NCBI RefSeq assembly: GCF_001676055.1
Contig: NZ_LZEX01000043.1
Location: 62,001 to 126,000, forward strand
Direction: 5' to 3'
Length of the DNA: 64,000 nt
Origin: Morganella psychrotolerans
Lineage (GTDB): Bacteria; Pseudomonadota; Gammaproteobacteria; Enterobacterales; Enterobacteriaceae
The position numbers and the translations under genes were made by a program. The notes beneath the pieces are model-generated. The model had not been told where the DNA came from. It saw only the letters and a program-made list of their open reading frames with translations, and ran no database searches. Below, piece by piece: positions 1 to 8,813 of this stretch. The number at the start of each line of letters is the position of its first letter. The stretch's first letter is position 1.

Positions 1-563
1 AGATAACCATCAGGTAGTTTTATTTCCTGATTATTAATGACTAATTTTGAGACATTAACATAATAAGGTGTCGGGTTTTTTACGGTGAGAGAGTTTCCGG
101 ATACATTCCAGGTTAACTTATCAACATAGGTTTCAATATCTTTATTATCTAATGATGCCGGACGGTAAATTATTTTTATTCTGTTTGTCATGGAATAACG
201 TAAAACGTTTTCCTGACCTTCACTGCTTGGCGCAACAAACTTAACATTCAGCCAATAAAGCGATTCTTTGTCTGAGGGCAAATTAACCACTTTTGTTACC
301 TGTAATGTATTTTTTTGTTCTGCCCGCAATTTTAATAAAGGGGGAGTGGAAACAAAGTCAGGACTGACCTTTCCGGCTTTATCTTCAACCCAGGATTGCA
401 GCAGATAGTTTCTGTTTTTGTCGGTATTAAAAGCAACGACACCTTCACTATTATTTTTTTCATTATAAACAAGGCGGGTAGTTTCCAGACCGAACCCTGC
501 ATAACTTTTTACAGTAAATAAAAGGCATGTTAAAACAGAGATAGTGATTTTTTTAGTAAACAT
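1..563 (-). CDS. Periplasmic fimbrial chaperone (PapD/FimC family), partial at window edge
   Basis: Reading leftward from ATG at 563 the frame stays open to the window edge (about 187 codons). The N-terminus is a signal peptide (MFTKKITISVLTCLLFTVKSYA). The mature part shows the marks of PapD-like chaperones: an early Arg (ETTRLVYNE), the strand-F stretch VSTPPLLKLRAEQ, the signature SLYWLNVKFVAPS and KIIYRP near the domain boundary. Such proteins cap pilin subunits in the periplasm by donor-strand complementation and deliver them to an outer-membrane usher. The C-terminal Ig domain is cut off; an usher gene would be expected further left. It lies 64 bp downstream of a pilin gene on the same strand, with a strong hairpin between. 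Family assignment is firm; the fimbrial type is not known. Confidence 0.9.
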   Translation of the reverse strand, partial: MFTKKITISVLTCLLFTVKSYAGFGLETTRLVYNEKNNSEGVVAFNTDKNRNYLLQSWVEDKAGKVSPDFVSTPPLLKLRAEQKNTLQVTKVVNLPSDKESLYWLNVKFVAPSSEGQENVLRYSMTNRIKIIYRPASLDNKDIETYVDKLTWNVSGNSLTVKNPTPYYVNVSKLVINNQEIKLPDGY

Positions 564-597
564 AATATTGCCTGATTTCATCATAATATAAAAGGAA

Positions 598-621
598 TGC
601 GCAGATTAAATAATCTGCGCA
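598..621 (-). terminator. Perfect palindrome between pilin and chaperone genes
   Basis: An 11-bp perfect inverted repeat (TGCGCAGATTA / TAATCTGCGCA) with a 2-nt spacer lies in the 64-bp gap. On the minus strand it is followed by TTCCTTTTATATT, a weak U-rich stretch. Pilin-distal stem-loops of this kind in other fimbrial operons cause partial termination or protect the pilin mRNA, giving many pilins per chaperone. The structure is seen; the role is inferred. Confidence 0.6.
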
Positions 622-627
622 CTAAAA

Positions 628-1191
628 TTAATTATAGGAAAGCGTATAATTTAATGTTGCATCAGCCTGGCCGGCTTCAACATCGTCAGCAGTACTGGTA
701 TATTTTGCGACATAGCTTGCATGCCACTCTGTACTGGAAACAACATCATACTCTTCAGACTCGCCATCAATAGTAATAGGGTCATCCATATTGTCACGGT
801 TATAAATAATAATACCGATATTTTTAGCTGTGTTATCATCATTCGGATTATCTAATTCCAGAACAGATGCGTAACCATCTTTCCTGGTACCATGCAGCTG
901 TAATTTTACAGTGCCCTGATCCGGGCAATCAATTAATGAAATATCCAGCGAACCATTCTTTCCTTCTCCGCCAACTTCATCACCTTTACTTTCAAATGCA
1001 CTGGTCGGGTAACGTCCCATTGCAACATCTGCATTTGGTGAATTGGAGTTATTAATGTCGATTGAACAGGTTGCGTTATAAATAAAACCTCTGAATGAAA
1101 TTATGCCTTCCTGTTCAACAGCGGATGCACTCATTACTGAACCTGCCAATAAAATAGATAATACAGTTTTACCTGTTAAAAACGTTTTCAT
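628..1191 (-). CDS. Fimbrial subunit (type 1/FimA-like pilin), 187 aa
   Basis: Secreted pilin with a signal peptide cleaved near SASA-VEQEG. It shows the FimA-family pattern: GxIxFxGxIYNATCSID after cleavage, a second Cys about 40 residues on (LIDCPDQG), a middle segment KNIGIIIYNR, and the C-terminal beta-strand ending YTLSYN with the penultimate aromatic typical of chaperone-assembled pilins. It is first in a minus-strand operon with the chaperone. Position and the downstream hairpin suggest a main structural subunit rather than an adaptor, but this is inference. Many Asp residues (DDNT, DNMDD, STADD) make it quite acidic. An 800-bp AT-rich region precedes it. Confidence 0.88.
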   Translation of the reverse strand: MKTFLTGKTVLSILLAGSVMSASAVEQEGIISFRGFIYNATCSIDINNSNSPNADVAMGRYPTSAFESKGDEVGGEGKNGSLDISLIDCPDQGTVKLQLHGTRKDGYASVLELDNPNDDNTAKNIGIIIYNRDNMDDPITIDGESEEYDVVSSTEWHASYVAKYTSTADDVEAGQADATLNYTLSYN

Positions 1192-2007
1192 TAAAAAACC
1201 TTGTTTGAATTAATATAGATAGTATTCTGGGTAGCTAAATAAAACTAATACGCACCATTTATCGTCAGATATTAATCTGATTAAAAATAACGGTCAAAAT
1301 AGCTATAAATAATTGTATTTGGTAAAGGATGTGAGTCTTTACACCCGACTTAATAAATTTATTTATCCTGAAATAAATATTGTCTGTATATCAGTTCATC
1401 TGTGTCCTGTTTACTGGTCTGGCTTATAGGAAGCAGATGCTTTCCGGCATGAGTCAGATATAAAATGATGCTGCATTGACATTATTATGTACGTTTATTT
1501 TAGTGATAAATAAGTGATGACTAAGTCACTCACAATATAAGTATACCTTAATCGTTTATTTCCGGAATAGTCTGGTGTATCGGAGTGTTGTTTGGTGTTT
1601 CGTTATATTTCAGAGTGATAATCTATTGTTACCTGTTGATTATCATTGATTTTTATTTTATCCGGTTTCATATTACGCGAATTATGTTCATGGAAAATAA
1701 TAATAACCCAGAATAAATCCATTATTTATCAGTGGGTTGGTGAAATCTAAATGAAAGGGAAACGCATAATAAGCGTATTATTTCCTTACATATAGCAGAG
1801 CGCTATTATGCGGGAGATATCAATGTTTTTTATAAATATAGTTTAATTTTTATTATATTGTTGTGCGTTTGTTAGAAAGCGAAATAAGATATATTCGTGA
1901 TAAATGAGACTGATTGGTAAATTATGATTCAGGAAAGGAAGTGACAGATACGGATAAATAATATGTTACCCGTATCTGTTGGATTTTAGCAGCATGTTAC
2001 CGAATTA
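1192..2007. other. AT-rich intergenic region upstream of the fimbrial operon
   Basis: About 800 bp without a convincing gene between the pilin start (minus strand) and the end of dcyD. It must hold the fimbrial promoter. I looked for long flanking inverted repeats of a fimbrial phase switch and for a recombinase gene and saw neither. A hairpin near 1944-1979 belongs to the dcyD side. Confidence 0.5.
1944..1979 (-). terminator. Hairpin downstream of dcyD
   Basis: Inverted repeat ACAGATACGG / CCGTATCTGT with a 16-nt loop begins 29 bp after the dcyD stop. There is no clear U-tract on the minus strand, so it is a possible weak or Rho-assisted terminator or an mRNA 3' end. Confidence 0.4.
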
Positions 2008-3030
2008 TTATTTTATCGGAGCACTCACTTCCGGATAAGCAAATAAGCCGGTTGCACCACCGGTATGAACAAACAGCAATGGTGATGTATCCTGCGGATT
2101 ACGGCGTACCTGGTCAATCAACCCGGCCATTGCTTTGCCGGTATAAACAGGATCCAGAAGGATACCTTCGCAGCGTGCCAGCAGTTCAATCGCTTCCAGC
2201 CCGCCGGCATTCGGCATTCCGTATTCGGGTGCAAAGTAATCATCCCACAGGATGACCGGTGCCGGTGTTTCAATAGCAAACAGCGGTGCCAGTTCATTTT
2301 GCAGTTTAATGACTTTCGGAGCCTGGTCAGCATAAGTGCGCGATACCGTGACACCAATCACCGGGGTTTGCGGCATGACGAGCTGCAAGCCAATTGAAAG
2401 CCCTGCATGTGTTCCCGCACTGCCGGAAGCAACAACGACGGCGCCGAATTCAACACCTTCCGGTTGTTGCTGTGCAATTTCCAGAGCGCACTGTACATAC
2501 CCGAGAGAACCCAGCAGATTTGAGCCGCCAACCGGGATGATACAGGCATCTTTCAGCTGCATTTCATCAACCAGAGTCTGCATCTGTGCATCGGGATCGG
2601 TCAGCGCATCACACATAACACATTGAGCGCCGAATAAATCGCTCAGCAGTTTATTGCCGTTGTTCAGAAAGTTTGTTTCCTGACTGCCGATTGGATTTTC
2701 CAGTAACGCCACACATTTCAGCCCGTACATCGCGGCGACTGCCGCTGTCTGGCGAACGTGATTTGACTGGATAGCACCTGCGGTCACAATGGTTTTTGCC
2801 CCTTTTTCCAGAGCCTCAGCCATCAGAAATTCCAGCTTACGCAGTTTATTACCCCCGGCGGCGAGAGGCGTTAAATCATCGCGCTTGATGTAAATATCAC
2901 GTCCCAGCAGGCGGGAGAGATGATTCAGTTTATTCAGCGGCATCACACCGCCGAGTAAATCAATCTTGCTGAACAGTGCCAGCGTTTGATGCAGCCGGGT
3001 TTCCCCGGCTGAGAGTACAGAAGATGACAT
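2008..3030 (-). CDS. dcyD: D-cysteine desulfhydrase, 340 aa
   Basis: Cytoplasmic fold-type II PLP enzyme of the DcyD/ACC deaminase group, expected to convert D-cysteine to pyruvate, H2S and ammonia. The PLP lysine is seen at about residue 62 in [12 protein letters not shown], followed by [15 protein letters not shown] and the glycine-rich phosphate loop [14 protein letters not shown]. coli DcyD is 328 aa. It is the last gene of a minus-strand run: PLP enzyme (broken), NhaC-type transporter, dcyD, with 29 bp between transporter and dcyD. The cluster points to cysteine or other sulfur amino acid breakdown. ACC deaminase or another beta-elimination substrate cannot be excluded from sequence alone. 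Confidence 0.88.
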   Translation of the reverse strand: MSSSVLSAGETRLHQTLALFSKIDLLGGVMPLNKLNHLSRLLGRDIYIKRDDLTPLAAGGNKLRKLEFLMAEALEKGAKTIVTAGAIQSNHVRQTAAVAAMYGLKCVALLENPIGSQETNFLNNGNKLLSDLFGAQCVMCDALTDPDAQMQTLVDEMQLKDACIIPVGGSNLLGSLGYVQCALEIAQQQPEGVEFGAVVVASGSAGTHAGLSIGLQLVMPQTPVIGVTVSRTYADQAPKVIKLQNELAPLFAIETPAPVILWDDYFAPEYGMPNAGGLEAIELLARCEGILLDPVYTGKAMAGLIDQVRRNPQDTSPLLFVHTGGATGLFAYPEVSAPIK

Positions 3031-3059
3031 AGCGTTTCCTTGAATGTTTCCTGTCAGTC

Positions 3060-4502
3060 TCAGTAAGTGAATCCTAACCAGAGATAGACGGCCAGTGCAA
3101 AACTTGCTGTTAATACGGCGTACGGCATCTGGGTGCGGATATGCTCAATATGATCACAATCTGTTGCCATTGAGGCGACAATTGCATCGCTGGAGATAGG
3201 CGATGTCATATCACCGAAGATAGAGCCGGCAATTGCCGCACCAATCATATATTCCGGCGGCATGCCGACAGAAATACCCAGTTGTACACCAATCGGGATC
3301 ATAATCGCGAATGTGCCCCACGAGGTTCCGGTTGCCAGTGACATTACAGCACTGATAAGGAAGATAAAGCCGACAGAGAAGCCCGGTGCTATCACCCCGG
3401 ACGTCACCTGGGCAATATAGGCACCGGTGTTCAGGTCAGAGGAAACGTGTCCCATCAGGAAAGCCAGGATCATCACGGAGCTGATTTTAATCATGCTCGC
3501 GTAGCCGATATACAGCTCTTTAAAGAAAGTATCCACATTCATCACGCGGCGGAGAAGGAACCAGATAAAGGATACCGCGGTGCCGAACATCACGCCCCAG
3601 TAAACAGATGTGGAGCCGCTGCCTTTGCTGAATTCGCCGTCACCTGTGATATACAGTGCCACCGGCACCATCAGAATGGTGGAGAGAATAGGGATAAAGA
3701 AGTTCAGTGAAGTATGGCAGTTCGGATGATTGATAATATCTTTATCATCTTCTTCCGGCTCTTCTGATTCTTCTGTAGCAGTAATGGCATCAGCGGAATA
3801 GTTGATAGCCTGCGCACGCATTTCTGCTTTGCGCATCGGTCCCCAGGACACATTACTGAAAATGTAGAACAGAATACTGGCGAGCGAGAACCATGCCATG
3901 ATGTTGTACACCATAGAATGAGCAAGAATATCAAACGGTTCGCCGGTAATCAGTCCCTGTGAGATCTGAACACCAATCACTCCCATCATTGCCGCACCCC
4001 AGCCGTTAATCATGGCGGAAGAACAAACAGAGACACAGGCGGTCTGGATGATGTATGACATCTTCTCAGGCGGTACGCCGTATTTTTTCGCCAGTGCTTT
4101 GGTGGATGCACCGGAAACCAGCTGATTGATTGAGCTTTCAATAAAAATCAGTGAGGTAATAATCATCGCCAGCAGTTGTACACCTTTTCTGCCTTTGATT
4201 ATCTGTGTTTTATTGGTGAGCAGGCGTACAAGTGCCCGCACACCGCCGGTAACGACAACCAGGCGCATAATCCCGCCAATCATCAGCATAAAGATGATGG
4301 TTTTGGCGTTACCTGATGACTTAAAGACATCAATTATGCCTTCAAGCGTGCCGCGGATCCCCAGAAGAATGTTGTGATCATGAATGACGGTAAACCCGAC
4401 AAGTATCCCGATCAGCAGCGATAAAATCACCTGACGGGTACAAATTGCTAAAATGATAGTGACGACCGGGGTGATGATCGTCCAGATTCCATAGTCCTGC
4501 AT
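3060..4502 (-). CDS. NhaC-superfamily transporter, 480 aa, probably for a sulfur amino acid
   Basis: Inner-membrane protein with about 11-12 hydrophobic segments and typical NhaC-family stretches ([46 protein letters not shown]). A charged cytoplasmic loop lies around residues 230-260 ([15 protein letters not shown]). The family is named for Na+/H+ antiporters, but members act on organic acids or amino acids, and some were predicted as methionine transporters (MetT) from gene context. Here it sits between a Cys/Met PLP enzyme and D-cysteine desulfhydrase, so cysteine, cystine or methionine transport is more likely than pH homeostasis. Membership is firm, substrate is inference. Confidence 0.8.
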   Translation of the reverse strand: MQDYGIWTIITPVVTIILAICTRQVILSLLIGILVGFTVIHDHNILLGIRGTLEGIIDVFKSSGNAKTIIFMLMIGGIMRLVVVTGGVRALVRLLTNKTQIIKGRKGVQLLAMIITSLIFIESSINQLVSGASTKALAKKYGVPPEKMSYIIQTACVSVCSSAMINGWGAAMMGVIGVQISQGLITGEPFDILAHSMVYNIMAWFSLASILFYIFSNVSWGPMRKAEMRAQAINYSADAITATEESEEPEEDDKDIINHPNCHTSLNFFIPILSTILMVPVALYITGDGEFSKGSGSTSVYWGVMFGTAVSFIWFLLRRVMNVDTFFKELYIGYASMIKISSVMILAFLMGHVSSDLNTGAYIAQVTSGVIAPGFSVGFIFLISAVMSLATGTSWGTFAIMIPIGVQLGISVGMPPEYMIGAAIAGSIFGDMTSPISSDAIVASMATDCDHIEHIRTQMPYAVLTASFALAVYLWLGFTY

Positions 4503-4547
4503 ACGCTTTCTCTGCTGTTATTTATTATTGTAATGAAATGCGGAGAC

Positions 4548-5692
4548 TCAGGCTAATGCCTGCTCTAAGTCAGCCAGTAAATCGCCGATATCTTCAATAC
4601 CGACAGACAGACGCAGTGTGCTGTCAAAAACACCAATTTCTTCACGTTCTTCGCGGGTCATTGAGCCGTGGGACATGGTCGCTGAGTGGTTTACCATACT
4701 TTCCACACCGCCCAGAGATTCCGCGAGAACGAAGTAACGCAGCTTGCGGACAAACTCTTCTGTCTCTGCCAGACCGCCTTTCAGCTGTATGGTGACGACC
4801 GCACCGCCGGTACGCATCTGTTTTTGACACAGTGCATAGTGAGGGTGAGTTTTCAGGCCCGGATAGAATATTTTTTCGATTTTTTCATGACCACAGAGAT
4901 ATTCTGCGACGGCCTGCGCATTACTGCACTGTGCTGCCATGCGCAGTGCCAGGGTTTTCAGCCCGCGCAGCGCAAGATAGGCATCAAACGGAGATGCGAC
5001 AGCGCCGGTTGTGGTTTTCAGGAAATTCAGTTTTTCTGCCAGGTCATCACGGTTGGTGATTACCGCGCCGCCGATAAGATCAGAGTGCCCGCCGATATAT
5101 TTACTGGACGACACCATAATCAGATCCGCGCCCATGGTCAGCGGTTTCTGGTTCCATGGTGTAGCAAAGGTGTTATCGATACAGGTAACAATATTATGCT
5201 CTTTTGCCAGTGCGCAAATCGCCTGAATATCCACCAGTTCCAGTAACGGATTAGTCGGGCTTTCTATCCAGATCATGCGGGTATTATCTTTGATTTTACT
5301 GCGTACAGCGCTTAAATCATTGAGATCAACATAATCAAATTCATGCCCGCAGTTCTCTTTGGCGACCCGTTCAAATAAGCGGAAGGTTCCGCCATAAACG
5401 CCTTTCATTGCAATAATGTGCGATCTGCGGGAACATATTCAGGACCAGTGCGGCGGCGGCAACACCAGATGCGGTAGCGGTCGCATAAGTGCCTTCTTCT
5501 ACATCTGCCAGCAGAGTTTCATATGCGTGGCGGGTCGGGTTACTGACGCGTGAATAAGCGTATTCTCCGTGTTCACTCAGGCTGGTCTGAACAAAGGTGC
5601 TTGCGGTGGTAATCGCCGGGAAAATAGCATGATTAACATTATCCTGCTGTTGTCCGCCATGGATAAGCACTGTGGCAATTTTTTTTACTCAT
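4548..5692 (-). pseudogene. Cys/Met metabolism PLP enzyme (cystathionine gamma-synthase/lyase-like), two frameshifts
   Basis: Joined frames give about 381 residues of a fold-type I trans-sulfuration enzyme: LIHGGQQQDNVNHAIFPAIT, SRVSNPTRHAYE, GVYGGTFRLF, SPTNPLLELVDI, IDNTFATPW, the PLP lysine in SSSKYIGGHSDLIGG, and SLGGVESMVNHSATMSH. The active-site YG is followed by Gly, not the Cys of methionine gamma-lyase, so it resembles the cystathionine gamma-synthase/gamma-lyase branch. Two breaks exist. At 5679-5686 a run of 8 A (7 needed) puts ATG 5692 out of frame with TVLIHGG. At about 5420-5430 the HIIAMKGVYGG part leaves the LVLNMFP frame (net -2 or +1). A start at ATG 5692 is favoured by AGGA about 8 bp upstream. 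First gene of the operon with the NhaC-type transporter and dcyD. It is either a decayed gene, a slippage-controlled one, or a sequencing artefact. Confidence 0.75.
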
Positions 5693-5945
5693 GTTAGGTG
5701 TCCTGTGAAATATACGATGAATAGTCAGTTAATTGTTATTGTAATGGACGGATATTGGCACAGGTAACCAGAAAAAATTTTCTAAAAAGATTATGTCGCC
5801 GGAGAGGACAGAGAATAAATTTCTCTGCGAAAAAATAATGCTTATCTATCAGATGATTATGCTGATTTTATAAATGAGATACTAATCACATTATGAATAA
5901 TAAGGGTATTTTTTTATTTTTTCGTCGTTATTTTTGGCCGTTAAA

Positions 5946-5977
5946 ATAAAAAACCGGACAAAATATGCCCGGTTTTC
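5946..5977 (-). terminator. Rho-independent terminator of uxuR
   Basis: On the minus strand AAAACCGG, an 11-nt loop, then CCGGTTTTTTATTTT, beginning about 33 bp after the uxuR stop. A clear stem with U-tract. The rest of the gap 5693-5945 is AT-rich and should hold the promoter of the PLP-enzyme operon; no specific site was recognised. Confidence 0.75.
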
Positions 5978-6009
5978 TACGTAGTTCAGAGACGGATTAT
6001 CAATCCGGA

Positions 6010-6786
6010 TTAATTACGGACCAGATCGACCGGATATGAATTGAACAAATAACCATCAAAATTAGGGTCGTCGACATCGGAAAGTTCCAGCAGACGCTGT
6101 TTAACATTTTCCAGATGCTGCCACATCGCTTCTTTGGCAGCGGCAGGGTCTTTTTTAATCATAGCGGCAAGGATCACCTGATGATCCGTCATCCACTCTT
6201 TGCGATACTCTTTATCCGCGATCCTGGTATGCAGTTTTAACCACATAGGGTTATTTTCCCGCCATGCCCAGGATTGCCTGAGCAATTCAACCAGCATACT
6301 GTTATGTGTCGCCTCGGCAATCGCCAGGTGGAACTGACGGTCACCGGTTTCATCTTCACCGGTTTTCAGCTCATCGCGCTCCCGTTGCAGCGCACTGCGC
6401 ATATTAGCAATATCCAGCGGGGTTGCCTGGGTGGCGGCGAATTCAGCAATATTACTTTCCAGCAACTGGCGTGCCTGGAGAAGCTCAAAAGGACCTGCGG
6501 CATTCAGCGCGCAAGGCTCCGTTGCCACATTTTCCCTCTGATGGGGAAGCGCAACAATATAGATACCGGACCCTTTACGAACCTCAATCAGGTTCTCCAG
6601 TTCCAGCATAATTAATGCTTCGCGTACAACCGTGCGCGACACGCTGAGCATGTCTGCTATTTCACGCTCCGGCGGAAGTTTGTCACCCACAGCAAAGTCC
6701 ATGTTGATGATCATCTGACGCAATGCGTGGCCGACTTCCTGATAAGGACGTTTTGATTCGATAAATTGAGTCATCTGCGGTGCCAT
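6010..6786 (-). CDS. uxuR: GntR-family repressor of glucuronate genes (UxuR/ExuR type), 258 aa
   Basis: Cytoplasmic FadR-subfamily GntR regulator. The N-terminal winged helix-turn-helix (about residues 12-80) contains GDKLPPEREIADMLSVSRT and VVREALIMLELENLIEVRKG. The C-terminal all-helical FCD ligand domain contains GPFELLQARQLLESNIAEFAA, HLAIAEATHNSMLVELLRQS and AMWQHLENVKQRLLE. The sequence is closer to E. coli UxuR (257 aa) than to ExuR by the shared FHLAIAEATHNSMLVEL and ENVKQRLLE blocks. The ligand would be a pathway intermediate such as fructuronate. It lies beside the TRAP system, and operators of the TTGGTNNACCAA type occur at its own promoter and at the TRAP and uxuA promoters. Confidence 0.9.
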   Translation of the reverse strand: MAPQMTQFIESKRPYQEVGHALRQMIINMDFAVGDKLPPEREIADMLSVSRTVVREALIMLELENLIEVRKGSGIYIVALPHQRENVATEPCALNAAGPFELLQARQLLESNIAEFAATQATPLDIANMRSALQRERDELKTGEDETGDRQFHLAIAEATHNSMLVELLRQSWAWRENNPMWLKLHTRIADKEYRKEWMTDHQVILAAMIKKDPAAAKEAMWQHLENVKQRLLELSDVDDPNFDGYLFNSYPVDLVRN

Positions 6787-6819
6787 AAATAAAAAGAAAA
6801 CAACGCTAGTTTACCAGAT

Positions 6820-6833
6820 ATTGGTCAACCAAA
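6820..6833. promoter_or_regulatory. UxuR operator at the uxuR promoter
   Basis: ATTGGTCAACCAAA, 34 bp upstream of the uxuR start, matches the UxuR/ExuR operator core TTGGTNNACCAA. It suggests autoregulation. Confidence 0.75.
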
Positions 6834-6860
6834 AATGATTTTGACAGCCATAATATAAAA

Positions 6861-6892
6861 CAAACCACCCAATATTGATAATACAGGGTGGC
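6861..6892 (-). terminator. Terminator-like hairpin after the TRAP binding-protein gene
   Basis: On the minus strand CCACCC, a 15-nt loop, GGGTGG, then TTTGTTTTATATT. It follows the adjacent ERIC copy and would end transcripts of the TRAP binding-protein gene before uxuR. Confidence 0.6.
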
Positions 6893-6893
6893 T

Positions 6894-7020
6894 TATACCC
6901 CTATTCATTCAAACTGCAGGTTCGTTGGCTACGCTCAGCTGGCCGGGTCACATAGTTTATCTATGCTCCCCGGCAATCGGAGCTTGCCGCCTGCCTGCAT
7001 TCTGAATGACGTTGGGTATA
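6894..7020. repeat. ERIC element (intergenic repeat, about 127 bp)
   Basis: Bounded by TATACCC and GGGTATA with near-palindromic halves (TTCATTCAAACTGCAGG at one end, CTGCATTCTGAATGACG at the other) and the core GGGTCACATAGTTTATCTATGCTCCCC. The design matches the enterobacterial ERIC consensus (core CAGTCACTTACTTATGTAAGCTCCTG). It lies between uxuR and the TRAP binding-protein gene. Confidence 0.85.
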
Positions 7021-7038
7021 TGAGAAATACAACTCAGA

Positions 7039-8019
7039 TTATTTTACGTCGCGGATACGATCAGCCATTGAAGACAGAGCCGGATTGCTTTTCGCGATCT
7101 CGTCATACATAGGTTTTACCGCATCCTGGAATGTGACTTTATCCACTGTGATAAATTCAACACCCAGTTTTTCAACTTTCGCGCGTTCTTCTTTCTCAGC
7201 CGTTGCCCACAGTTTTGCCATGACCTGTGCAGAATCTTTTGCCGCCTGCTTTACGATTGCCTGCTGTTCCGGAGTTAGTTTATCCAGTGATTTTGTCGAC
7301 ATCACCAATACATCCGGTACCATTGTGTGTTCATCGAGTGAGAAGAACTTGGTGACTTCATTGTGGCGGCTCAGAGTATAGGACGGAATATTATTTTCTG
7401 CCGCATCCACCACTCCTTGTTGCAGGGCAGTGTAAAGCTCACCGTATGCCAGCGGAGTCGGATTTCCGCCCAGCGCATTTACCATTGCAATAGCGGTCGG
7501 GCTTGGCTGAACACGGATTTTCAGACCTTTCAGATCAGCCGGGGTACGGATGGGTTTCTTAGCATAGAAACTGCGTGCACCCGCATCATAGTAAGTTAAA
7601 CCGATAAAGCCGCTTTTTTGGCTGGAATCCAGAATCTCCTGCCCGATATCGCCATAAATAATTTTTTCATAATGCGGTTTATCACGGAACAGGTACGGCA
7701 GGTTAAAGACGGAATACGCCGGAGAGAACGCTTCCAGTTCAGCTGCGTTGGATTTCACAATATCCAGCGCACCGTTTTGCATCAATTCCATGGATTCGCG
7801 CTGATTACCTAACTGTGCATCCGGGTAAAGTCGGATACGGACTTCACCTTGTGTTTTTTCTTTTACGTCATCGGCGAATTTTACCATTGCTTTATGAACA
7901 GCGTGATCGCGGTTGTGGTTATGGCTGAGCTTCAGTGTGGTGGCGGCAAAAGCCTGGGAAGCGCTGAGAGCAAATAAAGCGCCGATAACAGTACTGATGA
8001 TACGTTTGCTGTTTTTCAC
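7039..8019 (-). CDS. TRAP transporter periplasmic binding protein (DctP family), hexuronate, 326 aa
   Basis: Signal peptide (MKNSKRIISTVIGALFALSASQAFA) followed by a DctP-type solute receptor. Seen are TTLKLSHNHNRDHAVHKAM, the QLGNQRESMELMQNGALDI region, and the ligand-carboxylate arginine region LKGLKIRVQPSPTAIAM, plus GVVDAAENNIPSY. It captures a sugar acid in the periplasm for the DctQ/DctM membrane pair. It is transcribed away from dctQM, with three UxuR-type operators and a CRP-like site between, and the whole cluster encodes glucuronate breakdown. Glucuronate is therefore the likely substrate, galacturonate also possible. Confidence 0.88.
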   Translation of the reverse strand: MKNSKRIISTVIGALFALSASQAFAATTLKLSHNHNRDHAVHKAMVKFADDVKEKTQGEVRIRLYPDAQLGNQRESMELMQNGALDIVKSNAAELEAFSPAYSVFNLPYLFRDKPHYEKIIYGDIGQEILDSSQKSGFIGLTYYDAGARSFYAKKPIRTPADLKGLKIRVQPSPTAIAMVNALGGNPTPLAYGELYTALQQGVVDAAENNIPSYTLSRHNEVTKFFSLDEHTMVPDVLVMSTKSLDKLTPEQQAIVKQAAKDSAQVMAKLWATAEKEERAKVEKLGVEFITVDKVTFQDAVKPMYDEIAKSNPALSSMADRIRDVK

Positions 8020-8117
8020 GTTAGGGATCTCCGGAGGGGGGATAAGTTTCTTATTATGTCTTTTTATGTCTTTGTACCTTAGTCAGAAGTGAGCTGTTGG
8101 TCAAAAGGCAAACTTGC

Positions 8118-8129
8118 ATTGGTTGACCA
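8118..8129. promoter_or_regulatory. UxuR operator in the TRAP intergenic region (1)
   Basis: ATTGGTTGACCA matches the TTGGTNNACCAA core with one end base missing. It is about 100 bp upstream of the TRAP binding-protein gene start on the minus strand. Confidence 0.6.
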
Positions 8130-8151
8130 CTATCACAAAAATACCCCGCAC

Positions 8152-8165
8152 TTTGGTTAACCAAA
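8152..8165. promoter_or_regulatory. UxuR operator in the TRAP intergenic region (2), perfect palindrome
   Basis: TTTGGTTAACCAAA is a perfect 14-bp palindrome with the UxuR/ExuR core. It lies midway between the divergent TRAP genes. Confidence 0.78.
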
Positions 8166-8171
8166 TCATTT

Positions 8172-8187
8172 TGTGATCGCCGTCACT
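8172..8187. promoter_or_regulatory. Possible CRP site
   Basis: TGTGATCGCCGTCACT matches TGTGA-N6-TCACA at 9 of 10 conserved bases. It is next to the perfect UxuR palindrome, which fits catabolite activation of hexuronate uptake. Inferred from the motif only. Confidence 0.55.
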
Positions 8188-8253
8188 CACTGTTTTCAGC
8201 CGGATAGACTATTCTCGAACAGCAAAATCTGTATTTGGTGTGACATTTGCCAA

Positions 8254-8266
8254 ATTGGTTAACCAG
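8254..8266. promoter_or_regulatory. UxuR operator just upstream of dctQ
   Basis: ATTGGTTAACCAG, about 22 bp before the chosen dctQ start codon, is placed to block transcription. Confidence 0.68.
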
Positions 8267-8288
8267 AAGAAGAACAAGGACAAGGCCG

Positions 8289-8792
8289 ATGAAAAACCTT
8301 GTAGCGTTGATTAATAAAGGGCTGGCTGTTTTTACGATCTGTTTATCTGCATTTCTGGTGCTCTGTGTGACATGGCAGGTGTTATCCCGCTATATCCTCA
8401 GCTCACCGAGCACAGTGACAGATGAGCTTGCCCGTTATCTTTTTATGTGGGTCGCGATGATTGGTGCGGCATACACAACCGGACAGCACAGGCATCTCGC
8501 TATCGATCTTCTCGTCATGAAACTGACGGGAGCAAGAAAACAATTTATTAGTGTCGTTATTCAGTTGGCGATTATTACATTCGCCGGTGTCGTACTGGTG
8601 TATGGCGGGGGCACGCTGGTGTTATCCACGCTGGCAAGCGGGCAAATCACGCCGGCTCTGGGCTGGCAGATGGGTTATATCTATCTTTGCTTACCTGTCA
8701 GCGGGTTACTGATGATCATGTATGCACTGGTTGATATCTTTTCACTCTTTCAGCCTGGCTCAGCATCTGCTGAACTGACTGATAGCCAATAA
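8289..8792 (+). CDS. TRAP transporter small membrane subunit (DctQ family), 167 aa
   Basis: Four predicted transmembrane segments with the DctQ features VTWQVLSRYIL, TVTDELARYLFMWVAMIGAA and AIDLLVMKL. Start chosen at ATG 8289 (MKNLVALINKG), where AAGGAC precedes it by about 8 bp. The frame also opens further upstream but would run through the operator at 8254-8266 and add a basic stretch unlike the family. Pairs with the large subunit beginning 21 bp after its stop. Acts in the inner membrane in Na+-driven import of the bound sugar acid. Confidence 0.88.
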   Translation: MKNLVALINKGLAVFTICLSAFLVLCVTWQVLSRYILSSPSTVTDELARYLFMWVAMIGAAYTTGQHRHLAIDLLVMKLTGARKQFISVVIQLAIITFAGVVLVYGGGTLVLSTLASGQITPALGWQMGYIYLCLPVSGLLMIMYALVDIFSLFQPGSASAELTDSQ

Positions 8793-8813
8793 TGGTGCGA
8801 TGAGAGGTTAATT

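Noticed and set aside
1192-2007. Possible invertible fimbrial promoter switch
   Set aside because: No long flanking inverted repeats and no nearby tyrosine recombinase gene; only short hairpins typical of AT-rich DNA.
4548-5408. Calling the broken PLP enzyme a second methionine gamma-lyase
   Set aside because: The active-site Tyr-Gly is followed by Gly instead of the diagnostic Cys present in the 26605-27801 enzyme.
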